DNA of 64,000 bases from a virus: the IMG/VR virus record IMGVR_UViG_3300018891_000001, positions 1 to 64,000 of that record; one strand, written 5' to 3'. Below the pieces are notes generated by a model that worked only from the letters and a program-made list of their open reading frames with translations, did no database searches and was not told the origin of the DNA. The stretch's first letter is position 1, and each line of letters opens with the position of its first letter. Position numbers and translations under genes: made by a program. This document shows, one piece after another, positions 29,143 to 37,624 of this stretch.

Positions 29143-30124
29143 ATGAGTGTACAAGCCATTGAACTAACAGAAAGACAAATGGACGAATTAGAATCGGAGA
29201 TTCGAACGGATCCGGTAAAATGGGCATACTGGAAACTCAAAGATCCAAAAGGAAGACCGTGGAAAGCCCGTTGGTACCAAAAGAAAATCATTGACGGTAT
29301 TATGAAAGGTGATCGTCGAATTGCCGCTCGTATGGGACGACGGGTAGGAAAAACAGAAACCATGGTTGTCTTTTGTTTATGGTATGCCTTTCATCATAAA
29401 AATGCTCGCTTGCTAATTGTTGCTCCGTATGAGCATCAAGTCCGATTAATATTCATGCGATTATCAGAATTGGTGCGAGATAGTGATGAACTGCATCATT
29501 CTGTAACCATTACCAAAAATCCGTTTATTGCTTCTTTTGGAAATGGTTCTAAGATTATGGGGTTTACAGCAGGGGCCAACTCTGGTACACAAGCGGGTGC
29601 GAGCTTGCGTGGTCAGCGTGCCGATTGGATTTTTATGGACGAAGTCGATTACATGAGCCGTGAAGCGATTGACGCTACCATTGCAATTTCTTATGAAGAC
29701 CCAAAACGAATTGGAATTTGGGTATCTTCTACACCTACCGGAAAGCGAGATTTCTTCTATGAAGTTTGTACAAATCCTGATACGGGATACAAGGCTTATC
29801 ATTTCCCATCTCATGTAAACCCGGATTTTGATGAACGCATGGAAGGCGAGCTTCGTGCAACGATGACCGTACAAGGTTATATTCACGAAGTTGAAGCGGA
29901 GTTTGGAGAAGAAACCATCGGAGTATTTAGCAAATCAGCGGTAGAGCGAGCAAAATCGCAATATCTTTACAGTTATCGAGAATTAAACGTGTGGGAGAAG
30001 GAACAGTACAAAAAACAGGGCTACAACATAGATGACATTATCTTCTTCCCGGAGTATACTAAAAGAAATCCAGCCCCTCCTGCGATTCGGGTTGTAGGGG
30101 TAGACTGGGATAAAAACGCAGCTT
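29143..30124 (+). CDS. terL: Large terminase, exon 1 (ATPase domain)
   Basis: First exon, 327 codons. Packaging motor ATPase: Walker A GRRVGKT at 65-71, Walker B WIFMDE at 162-167, motif III VSSTPTGKR near 200. The exon ends just inside the nuclease domain after GVDWDKNAA (first metal-binding Asp). The frame then meets TAA, but reading resumes in two later exons; joining 29143-30124, 30593-30765 and 31885-32502 gives one 590-aa frame. Splice sites are inferred from protein continuity and the usual group I rule (exon ends in T, intron ends in G); they could be off by a few nt. Confidence 0.85.
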
Positions 30125-30592
30125 GCTAAGTAAATGGGTGGTATGATGCTCATATGCTAAGATTCCACTCAAAAGAGAATCTCATTAAGCTATATGAGTA
30201 CATGTATGAAAATCAGACAGTATGCTTACCAAGAAAGTTAGAAAAATATCATGAAGCATTAGCAAGATGCAATTATTGTCCCCTTCAGGAGTAATCCTGT
30301 CGATATAAACCGGGTGAATTGCTGGAATCCCCTTAGAGCCAATTTGACCACAACGTAAGGATGAAATAAGCCTAAACGTGACGGTTTGAAAACAAATTGG
30401 ATTGGGTAATCAGCAGCCAAGCTCCGAACAGGAGAAGGTTCAACGACTATCTCGTAAGAGAGTAGGGTTCAAGTGAACTCGAAGTGCCCGGCCCCTTTTA
30501 CAAGAGGGTGATGATATAGTCTGAGCTTACATGAAAGTGTAAGAGGGTTGTCGGAAACGGGCAATCCGTAACACAACTGAAATATGCAGAAG
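30125..30592 (+). other. Group I intron 1 in the terminase gene
   Basis: 468 nt. Core elements of a group I ribozyme are visible in order: GAATTGCTGG (P, 30316), AATCAGCAGCC (Q, 30408), GTTCAACGACTA (R, 30438) and ATGATATAGTCTGA (S, 30510). These match phage group IA introns of Gram-positive bacteria. The 5' part holds only a remnant of an endonuclease gene. Boundaries inferred from exon continuity. Confidence 0.8.
30154..30294 (+). pseudogene. Remnant of a homing endonuclease C-terminus
   Basis: 46 codons (MLRFHSKENLIKLYEYMYEN, then QTVCLPRKLEKYHEALARCN). The pattern LxxYxY...xxxYLxRKxxKY resembles the C-terminal end of LAGLIDADG intron endonucleases, including LYVNANVYLERKYNLYKNYA of the enzyme in intron 2. 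The catalytic part is gone. No ribosome binding site. It suggests that intron 1 once was mobile by itself. Confidence 0.5.
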
Positions 30593-30765
30593 CTACTCAA
30601 ATTATTGTTACAGAATTTGATGAGTTATTAAAGAAATTCCGAGTAGCAAAGAGATATGAGATTCCTCGTGGAGATTTTACGTACGACAATGCCGTACAAA
30701 AATTAATTGAAATCAATGAAATTTGGAATCCAAAATTCTATTACATTGATGCGGGGCATGGTAAT
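30593..30765 (+). CDS. terL: Large terminase, exon 2 (nuclease domain, centre)
   Basis: 173 nt coding for TQIIVTEFDELLKKFRVAKR and onward to FYYIDAGHGN. The second metal-binding Asp of the RNase H-fold nuclease is in YIDAGHG. It has no start codon of its own; it is only meaningful when spliced. The end after GGTAAT is inferred: it keeps the frame into exon 3 and gives the expected GHGN-EYQIEML junction. Confidence 0.75.
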
Positions 30766-31884
30766 GTAGCATAATTTGTTTTCACCCTGTATAATCAAAT
30801 TATTAACAAAAAAGGGTGAGAGATTATGTTTCCTGAATGGTATCAAGAAGCAGAAAGATTATATGTAGATGAAAAGCTTTCTTATACAAAGATTGGACAA
30901 ATACTTGGTGTTGGAAGAAAAACAGTAAGCCACTATTTGCGAAAAGGTGGACATGAATCGAATTTAAAATTTTATCCTAATGTAGACCACAGCAAGTATA
31001 GAAAGTATCAAATTGACGAATCAGTTTTTGAAACCATAGATACAGAAGAAAAAGCATACTGGCTTGGAATGTTATATGCTGATGGCAATGTGTCTGATCG
31101 TTCAAATGATATAGAAGTCACTTTACAAGCAGAAGATTATAATCATCTGTTAAAGTTAAGGGATTTCTTTAAAACTGATAAACCCGTCTACAAAAAGGAT
31201 AAAAAGAAATACGATAAAACCTATGAAGGTTACAGGCTTATTATTTGTAGTAAGAAAATCAAACAAGATTTGATTCGATTAGGTTGTTTACCTAGAAAAT
31301 CACATATACTTCAATTTCCTACAACAGAACAAGTCCCAGAACATTTGATGTCTCACTTTGTGAGAGGATATTTCGATGGCGATGGTTGTATTACATTTGC
31401 TAATAAAGGAGTTACATTAGTCATTGAGTTATTAGGGACAGAAGATTTTCTTACTCAATATTTAATTTGGTCTGAAAGAAATCATCATCGCATTCATGAT
31501 TTTAAACATTCGAAGGAAACCAAAAGAGTCCAACACTTTGGTGAAGAAGCTAGATTTATATTAAATCGCTTATATGTAAATGCCAATGTGTATCTTGAAA
31601 GGAAATATAATCTTTATAAAAATTATGCATTGCCGTCTAATGGGGAAACTCATTAGAGTATCAGAGCGGAATGAAGCGGGAAAGCTGAGATGCTAACCCG
31701 AACCGAAGGCTAGGCAAATCCTAGTCAGGGGCAGAGCATAGGAGCTGACCGGTAACAGGAATAACGCTCCCACGAGGCCGCTCCACCCAAACCGTCAAGG
31801 TCGGTGGGTGAAAAGGTATGCCGAGCTTGCGGGAAATGAACCGTAAGAAGTAGAGGATAAAAAGCCTTTACGATAACAATACTG
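30766..31884 (+). other. Intron 2 in the terminase gene, with endonuclease gene
   Basis: 1119 nt. It begins at GTAGCATAA and contains a complete LAGLIDADG gene, then about 230 nt of structured RNA (31657-31884; e.g. CTAGG/CCTAG near 31711 and GGGGCAGAGCATAGGAG). By context and endonuclease type it is most likely a group I intron, but the standard P/Q/R/S blocks are less clear than in intron 1. Confidence 0.7.
30826..31656 (+). CDS. LAGLIDADG homing endonuclease
   Basis: 276 aa; ATG after AAAGGGTGAGAG. N-terminal helix-turn-helix (LSYTKIGQILGVGRKTVSHY, about 16-35), then two LAGLIDADG helices: AYWLGMLYADG (about 75-85) and VRGYFDGDGCI (about 179-189). The acidic ends (Asp in ADG and DGD) are the catalytic residues. 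It cuts intronless terminase alleles and so spreads intron 2. The ribosome site (AGGGTGA) can pair with TCACCCT 25 nt upstream, which would keep its translation low. Confidence 0.88.
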   Translation: MFPEWYQEAERLYVDEKLSYTKIGQILGVGRKTVSHYLRKGGHESNLKFYPNVDHSKYRKYQIDESVFETIDTEEKAYWLGMLYADGNVSDRSNDIEVTLQAEDYNHLLKLRDFFKTDKPVYKKDKKKYDKTYEGYRLIICSKKIKQDLIRLGCLPRKSHILQFPTTEQVPEHLMSHFVRGYFDGDGCITFANKGVTLVIELLGTEDFLTQYLIWSERNHHRIHDFKHSKETKRVQHFGEEARFILNRLYVNANVYLERKYNLYKNYALPSNGETH

Positions 31885-32502
31885 GAGTATCAAATTGAAA
31901 TGCTTCGAAAATATGGACGAGATAATCCAGAAAGCGGCATGCTTCAAAAGGTGAAACGAATCCATTTCTCTGAGAAAATTGAAATTCGTGATCCTGGTAC
32001 AAGAGAAATTGACAAAAAAGATGTCAAAAACTTTATGGTTAATCAAACTAGTATTCTTCTTGAACGGGATCAATTGGTGTTATCACCGTTTGACGATATG
32101 GTGTGGAAGCAAATGATGGATTATCAAGTTGTTCGAATTTCTCAAAATGGTAAGCCAATTTATACATCGGAAAATGAGCATGCATTAGATGCGCTCATGT
32201 TAACGATTTTAGGATTTACAATTGAGTTTCCGAACATCACAAAAATTCTTGAAGAAATCAAAGTAGCACGAAAGGTGTTACCATTTCAAAATAAAATTCA
32301 AGAATCTCTTCAGGAAAAAGTGTTTGGCGGAGAACGGGATGTTTATCAACCTATTAAATCAAAACCGGAAAGAGAAGAGAAAGATAATCCTCGTTGGCAC
32401 TGGCAAAAGGTTGCTTTAGGGTATTCAAAAAGAAAAGTTACCGCTAATCCGTGGGGACGGGGGCAAGCAAAAGGAATAGGTTTGTCACGGTCTAAGTTTT
32501 AA
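31885..32502 (+). CDS. terL: Large terminase, exon 3 (nuclease domain, C-terminus)
   Basis: 206 codons from EYQIEMLRKYG to the stop. It contains the last metal-binding acidic region (ENEHALDALMLTILGFTIEF, motif with HALDA typical of terminase nucleases). The C-terminus is basic (KRKVTANPWGRGQAKGIGLS). The internal ATG at 31900 could be read as a start, but the exon gives sense only as part of the split terminase. Confidence 0.8.
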   Translation, partial: EYQIEMLRKYGRDNPESGMLQKVKRIHFSEKIEIRDPGTREIDKKDVKNFMVNQTSILLERDQLVLSPFDDMVWKQMMDYQVVRISQNGKPIYTSENEHALDALMLTILGFTIEFPNITKILEEIKVARKVLPFQNKIQESLQEKVFGGERDVYQPIKSKPEREEKDNPRWHWQKVALGYSKRKVTANPWGRGQAKGIGLSRSKF

Positions 32503-32573
32503 AAATGGATAAAAATATTTTTTATTTTTTATGAAAATCGGAAAGAAAAAATAATTTCATAAAAACTTTGGGA

Positions 32574-32738
32574 ATGCCGGAAGTAATGCGTTGTCCCTGT
32601 TGCAACCTTTCACGTTGTAAACAGGTGGAAGGCATAAATACCCCCTGTATCCTTTTTTCTTTGGCTTGGCTCATCTTTCATCTCTTTCCCTTGCCCCTGC
32701 GGAAACGCAGGGGTTACATATTGTTTAGGGAGGTATAG
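32574..32738 (+). CDS. Small possible zinc-binding membrane peptide
   Basis: 54 aa (MPEVMRCPCCNLSRCKQVEG ...). CPCC and a following Cys could bind zinc; then a hydrophobic stretch (CILFSLAWLIFHLFPLPL) and a basic tail (RKRRGY). The ribosome binding site is weak, and the frame covers a perfect hairpin (32694-32713), so it may instead be untranslated leader. Confidence 0.3.
   Translation: MPEVMRCPCCNLSRCKQVEGINTPCILFSLAWLIFHLFPLPLRKRRGYILFREV
32694..32713 (+). other. GAAA-capped 8-bp hairpin
   Basis: CCCCTGCG-GAAA-CGCAGGGG, 8 perfect pairs with a GNRA tetraloop and no U tract. It lies 14 nt before the ribosome site of the next gene. Probably an mRNA-stabilising or processing hairpin. Confidence 0.7.
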
Positions 32739-32740
32739 TA

Positions 32741-34012
32741 ATGTCAGAATCATTTGATCAGTTATACGGAAAAAAAGGAATTGATACGTCGTATGAGCGT
32801 GAAACATTTACATATCGTCCAACATGGAAATATGAAAAGAAAGATCTAGACCAACTATTAAGAGAAGAAATCAAGCAATCCATTGAACGGGCACGCACGT
32901 TTACCATTGCCCAAAACCTTTTAGAATATGATGAGCTAATTGCTGATATCGGACAAATGTTACGAGATTTAGAATCTCGAAATCCAAAAGAAAAAATAGA
33001 GAAACTTAAAGAACACTTATCTCAAAAAGATTACCGAGCCCTTTTTGCATTTGAACGAGAACATAGTAGCTATCAGGATACGGGTGATTACGAATTATAT
33101 TCACTGCTTTTTCATATGAAAGAATCTCTTCAGGTTCGACGGGATTTTATAGATCGGCATTTTCGTACACAAATTACCCATGAAACTGAAATTAAAAAAA
33201 TTGAAGAAGCAGAAAGAAAATCCATTGAAGAGTGGGAATATCTTGAGGCAAAGGTAATGGAAGGATATGCCCTGTTAGCTCAACAAGATGAAGACGAAAT
33301 TCACCCAGCAGATGATACGTCTTTATTTATCAATACGCATGAGTTGAATTACGAAATATTAGAAGACTGGGAAAAACAAAAACGTAATCGAGAATTGTTG
33401 CACACATCTTTGGCAGATAGTTCCTATGTGCATCGAAATCGTTATTTTATGTTTTTAGAAATTGTAGAAAAAGCCAAAATCCTCGTTTATTACCCAACAC
33501 AGTTAATCGATAAAAATCTCAAAGAATTCATTTTAAGCTTAGGTGATTTGTCAGATTTTTCATCCCCAAAAACTCATTTGATTTTACAGTTTCGAAAAAT
33601 TCGAGAACGTCATGATTCCTTGAAAGGGAAAATGATGACGATTGATGATGAAAAAGAGACATTTGCTTCTGAGAAACATTATCTGTACCAACAAATTGAA
33701 ACAAAAACGATTGAGCCTTTAAAGCAATGGTTACATGAACAGCAAGAGAATATTAGTGGAGCTTTAGATTTATTCTCGCAATATATGGTATCTTCCATGA
33801 AGGAAACTCGCCAGTCTTATGAGCAAATCCTAGCAGATTTATTGAATTTTTATAAATCAGAAGCTCACTATTATGAACAACAAATTTACTTTTTAAGAAA
33901 AAAAGAAGAAATCCGCAAATTTTACAGAATTCTTGAGGATTTAGAAGATGTAGAGAAAATTCATAAGGAATGGGTGGAAGAGTACCTCAAGGTGAACGGA
34001 TATAGCGTGTGA
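32741..34012 (+). CDS. Long coiled-coil protein, unknown function
   Basis: 423 aa; ATG after AGGGAGG. Almost fully helical with long charged stretches (IEEAERKSIEEWEYLEAKVM, ILEDLEDVEKIHKEWVEEYL). No enzymatic motif or membrane segment. Its place between terminase and portal suggests a head- or packaging-related structural protein. Alternative: internal virion protein. Confidence 0.6.
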   Translation: MSESFDQLYGKKGIDTSYERETFTYRPTWKYEKKDLDQLLREEIKQSIERARTFTIAQNLLEYDELIADIGQMLRDLESRNPKEKIEKLKEHLSQKDYRALFAFEREHSSYQDTGDYELYSLLFHMKESLQVRRDFIDRHFRTQITHETEIKKIEEAERKSIEEWEYLEAKVMEGYALLAQQDEDEIHPADDTSLFINTHELNYEILEDWEKQKRNRELLHTSLADSSYVHRNRYFMFLEIVEKAKILVYYPTQLIDKNLKEFILSLGDLSDFSSPKTHLILQFRKIRERHDSLKGKMMTIDDEKETFASEKHYLYQQIETKTIEPLKQWLHEQQENISGALDLFSQYMVSSMKETRQSYEQILADLLNFYKSEAHYYEQQIYFLRKKEEIRKFYRILEDLEDVEKIHKEWVEEYLKVNGYSV

Positions 34013-34019
34013 GCGGGTG

Positions 34020-34048
34020 TGTAATGCATTACAAGAATCATGTATAAT
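34020..34048 (+). promoter_or_regulatory. Promoter/operator before the portal gene
   Basis: The perfect palindrome TGTAATGCATTACA (34020-34033) overlaps the expected -35 position of TATAAT (34043-34048, with TG just upstream, an extended -10). The same palindrome occurs at 20415. It marks the start of the head-gene operon. Confidence 0.6.
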
Positions 34049-34110
34049 AACTGTGAATTACATTATTTGACGAAAAACAGATAAACAAGAAGGAAAAGGG
34101 GGTTTCATTC

Positions 34111-36270
34111 TTGGCGAAACTCTGGAATCGGTTGATTAAGAATTTTACGCTCAAGAATGCTCCCTCTGGCGGTAAGTCTAGTGGTGGGGTAGGAGCAATT
34201 AATCGTGATCCTAAAGCCATGCAGGTAAAGCGAGTGGGTTATCAGTTATCCAATGGAGCTAGTGGTGGTGGTCGAGAGAACTTTGAAGGACCAGAAGCAG
34301 ATTTTAATCTGATCGATACCGCCATTAAAAGAGACTCCTATGTTATGCAAACGATGATGAAATATGGTGAGCTCATTTTTAAAAGTGGTTGGTATTTTAA
34401 AGGGAAGAATGAGCAAGCTTTGCAATATTTAAAGCTTCGTTTAGAAATGATGGCAGTAGCAACAGGAATACCAACGGAATCGTTATTCCAAGGTATTGCT
34501 GATGATATCGTACGTTATGCCAATGCATTTCTTGTGAAAGCTAGAGCTAAAGGAGGAAAAGGATTACCTCCTGGGCTTTCAGCTATACCGATTCCTCCCG
34601 CAAGAGAACCAATCGCCGGCTATTTTCGGCTTCCTCCGCATACGATTACGATTGCGAGAGATCAAAACGGCAATATTCTGAAATATAGACAAGAAGTGCA
34701 AGGTGCGGAAAAGCCGATTGATTTCCGACCGGAGGATATCATTCATATTACTGTTAACCAACCTGTAGGGCGACCATTTGGTGATCCGTGGATCGCTCCT
34801 GTGTTAGAAGATGTAAGGCTGCTGCGTAAAGTAGAAGAAAATGCAGCTCTCCTCTTGTATCGACATATCTTCCCACTTTTGGCTTACACAGTTGGTATTG
34901 ATAAGCCGGGTTATGAAGCAACCGATGACGAACTTGAAGAACTTCGTAGTGTTATTGAGAATATACCGACAGATGGGGCGATTGTTCTTCCTGAGCGTCA
35001 TAAAATCGAAGCAATCAAAATTGATACCATTGACGGAAAGCCATATTTAGAATATTTCGAACAGCGTGTATTTACGGGCTTAGGAATGAGTACGGTTGAC
35101 ATGGGTCGAGGTGATACGGCTAACCGAAATACTGCTGATGCAATGGGTGGTATCAAAGCTGATCGAGTAAAGGGATGGCAAAAGGCTCTCCAAATTCAAA
35201 TTGATAAATACATTGTAGATGAGATTCTGGTGGAAGGCGGATTTGATCCGCTAGTGAATCCTGAATTTGATGTTAATTTTGTGTTTGAGGAAATCGAACA
35301 AGAACGCAAAATCGCCAAAGAAAATCATGCCATATTGAAATGGAACTCTAACCTTGCAACATGGGAAGAAACCCGTGTGGAATTAGGTTATGATCCAGTT
35401 GCTGATGAAAGTCGATTACATTATCAAATGATTGCAATGGCAACAGCAGAACATGCAAATCAATTAGCAATGCAGGCAACAACAGCAAAGGAAGTTGGCA
35501 ATAAAAATGCACCAGAAAATCAAAATGGGAAGCGTTCAGGGCCTAAACGAAGTACAGAAGCTCTTGAAGAATCGGTTTTTAATCATTTGCCCGTTAAACA
35601 ATATCAGAAATTGCAAGAATCACTTGCTATGTTTTACCGGGAATTAGAAGAAGATGCGATTCAAATCGTGCAGGCCTATGTAGAAAAGAAAGTCTTTCCG
35701 ATGAAAGAGCCAAAAGAATGGCTATCTTCCTTTCATTTCAGCAAAGATAAAATGCTTCGAGTTATACAGCAAAGCACTCAATCCGCTTTGTCAGAGGGTG
35801 TTACAAAAGCACGAAGCGATATAGGACGTAACGATTATCCGGGAATAAATTCGAGAAAGGCATTGCAAGTTATTAGGCAATATGCTTCGGAGTCTTTAGA
35901 ACAATTAGAGGCATTTTTAAAACAATCTTTATCAAAAAAACTGGAAAACTCTCAAAATACAGAGGATGCGTTATTAGCGATTAAAGGTATTTTTACTACA
36001 ACTAAACATCGAATGACGTTCTTGAGTAAAACATTATTAGCCAAATCTTACAATTTCGGTTATGCCTTAGCATTGATGAAGTACGGGGAAGAGCAAGTGA
36101 AACCTGTATATGAGGGTACTTGTTTAACCTGTCAAGAAAAAGCGTCGCAACTCATTTCACTTCAACAATTTTCATCACTTGATGAAATTGCTATATTCTA
36201 TCGCATTCCACCATGGCATCCAAACTGTGAATGTCCTTTAGAAGTCGTTAAGGGAGGTGAAACAGAATGA
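34111..36270 (+). CDS. Portal protein fused to MuF-type head-morphogenesis domain
   Basis: 719 aa; TTG start after AAGGGGG. The first roughly 450 residues read as a phage portal (DIVRYANAFLVKARAKGGKG, PHTITIARDQNGNILKYRQE, DIIHITVNQPVGRPFGDPWI; a helical crown region thereafter). The last roughly 220 residues are helical and end in a Cys/His cluster (EGTCLTCQEKA ... PPWHPNCECPLE), the signature of MuF/SPP1 gp7 proteins. Portals and MuF proteins are usually separate genes, so this is a fusion. The portal forms the dodecameric DNA gate; the MuF part lies inside the head. Confidence 0.8.
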   Translation: MAKLWNRLIKNFTLKNAPSGGKSSGGVGAINRDPKAMQVKRVGYQLSNGASGGGRENFEGPEADFNLIDTAIKRDSYVMQTMMKYGELIFKSGWYFKGKNEQALQYLKLRLEMMAVATGIPTESLFQGIADDIVRYANAFLVKARAKGGKGLPPGLSAIPIPPAREPIAGYFRLPPHTITIARDQNGNILKYRQEVQGAEKPIDFRPEDIIHITVNQPVGRPFGDPWIAPVLEDVRLLRKVEENAALLLYRHIFPLLAYTVGIDKPGYEATDDELEELRSVIENIPTDGAIVLPERHKIEAIKIDTIDGKPYLEYFEQRVFTGLGMSTVDMGRGDTANRNTADAMGGIKADRVKGWQKALQIQIDKYIVDEILVEGGFDPLVNPEFDVNFVFEEIEQERKIAKENHAILKWNSNLATWEETRVELGYDPVADESRLHYQMIAMATAEHANQLAMQATTAKEVGNKNAPENQNGKRSGPKRSTEALEESVFNHLPVKQYQKLQESLAMFYRELEEDAIQIVQAYVEKKVFPMKEPKEWLSSFHFSKDKMLRVIQQSTQSALSEGVTKARSDIGRNDYPGINSRKALQVIRQYASESLEQLEAFLKQSLSKKLENSQNTEDALLAIKGIFTTTKHRMTFLSKTLLAKSYNFGYALALMKYGEEQVKPVYEGTCLTCQEKASQLISLQQFSSLDEIAIFYRIPPWHPNCECPLEVVKGGETE

Positions 36271-37607
36271 GGTATACATTGAAGGAACATCAAGAAAAAA
36301 AGTTGATTTCCGGTCAAGATTTAGTAGAAAGTATAGGGATTTTAGGAAAAATCAAACCGGATACAGTAACAAAGTTGACGGAATCTGCTAAAGGAAAGAA
36401 AAATCGAAAATTAATTGTTCAAATGGAAGCAATTCACGTAGGACGCACAGCTAACTATACGTTCTATACAGAAGAAGGATTGCGAGCGGGACTAGAATCC
36501 TGGACACACCCGTATAATAAGCCAGTTTTAACACATCACAATGCCTATAGTGGTGAGCCAATTGGTCGTATTCTCCGAGCAGAATTTGCGGAGTCTACCT
36601 TATCGGGTCGAAAAGGTTTGATTTTTACATGTGAAATCACAGACCCGGATGCGATTGAGAAAATTCTAGATGGTCGCTATCAAACAGTATCCATTGGTGC
36701 GACGACAGATAAAGTGACATGCAATATCTGTGGAACCGATCGCACAAAGGAATGGTGCGAGCATTGGCGTGGAGAAGAATACGAAGGTCAAACCTGTCAT
36801 TTTATTATTGGTACCACATATGGTCGAGAAGTATCGTATGTCAATGTTCCTGCTGACGAAAATGCAGGAAATATTTCGGTGACGATTGAGGATGAAGATG
36901 ATAATGGTACCAAAGAATCAGCCGTCCTTCAAATCTTCCAAATTGCCGAGGGCTTGATGCAAAACATCAACCTTCCGGATGTGAATTTGTATGAGAGTGC
37001 AAGTGATGATCTTAAAAAGTTAATTGATGGATTGCTAGATTTAGAAGAAGGGAGCGCACCAAAGATGGGTCAAGGAAATCAAACACCAGGTCAAACACCA
37101 ATCAATGAGTCTGAATTACAGACAAAATTAACAGAAGCTAATAATCGTATTTCTGCTTTAGAAACAGAGCTTCAAGAAACAAAAAATGCTTTGGCCAATA
37201 TAACAATTGAAAAGTCCAAAGTCGATACATTACTTACAGAATCTCAAGCAGAAGTAGAACGGTTAACAAACGAAAATGCTGAGCTTGCGGCAAAAGCGCA
37301 TCGAGCTTTGGCTGAAAAGGTAGTAGATATGAAACTATTCCTTCGTAAATCTGATGTCATTGGTATGACACGAGAGCAAGCTATTGAAGACCATATTCAG
37401 CGAACAGAAGAATCATTAAACGACGCTGTAAAAGATCTACAGGCAGAAATGCAAAATACAAATGCGATGCGTGGAGTTGTGGTAAATCCAGGCTACGCAG
37501 GCGATGATAATAATCCAAATCAACCACAAGAACAACAAGAGTCAAAAATGACAGTGGATGAAGCTGTCAACATGTTTAAAGGCATGTTTGGCCGCAAAAG
37601 ACGATAA
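36267..37607 (+). CDS. Prohead protease fused to scaffold
   Basis: 446 aa; ATG overlaps the previous stop (ATGA). The N-terminal half is a prohead serine protease: KPVLTHHNAYSGEPIGRI (His near 92) and YQTVSIGATTD (Ser near 148). An inserted Cys/His cluster (CNICGTDRTKEWCEHW ... TCHF) could bind zinc. From about 290 on there is an acidic coiled coil (LETELQETKNALANITIEKS) typical of scaffolds. An ATG at the MGQGNQTPGQ segment has a GGGAG 13 nt upstream and may give scaffold alone. It cleaves scaffold and capsid during maturation. Confidence 0.8.
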   Translation: MRYTLKEHQEKKLISGQDLVESIGILGKIKPDTVTKLTESAKGKKNRKLIVQMEAIHVGRTANYTFYTEEGLRAGLESWTHPYNKPVLTHHNAYSGEPIGRILRAEFAESTLSGRKGLIFTCEITDPDAIEKILDGRYQTVSIGATTDKVTCNICGTDRTKEWCEHWRGEEYEGQTCHFIIGTTYGREVSYVNVPADENAGNISVTIEDEDDNGTKESAVLQIFQIAEGLMQNINLPDVNLYESASDDLKKLIDGLLDLEEGSAPKMGQGNQTPGQTPINESELQTKLTEANNRISALETELQETKNALANITIEKSKVDTLLTESQAEVERLTNENAELAAKAHRALAEKVVDMKLFLRKSDVIGMTREQAIEDHIQRTEESLNDAVKDLQAEMQNTNAMRGVVVNPGYAGDDNNPNQPQEQQESKMTVDEAVNMFKGMFGRKRR

Positions 37608-37624
37608 GAAGGAGTGAAAATGAG

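Noticed and set aside
30582-30773. Exon 2 as an independent small gene
   Set aside because: It has no start codon or ribosome site; its sequence matches the middle of a terminase nuclease domain.
29143-32502. Large terminase as a decayed pseudogene
   Set aside because: The interruptions contain group I core motifs and a full LAGLIDADG gene, and the flanking pieces join into one frame with all nuclease motifs in order, which fits introns better than decay.
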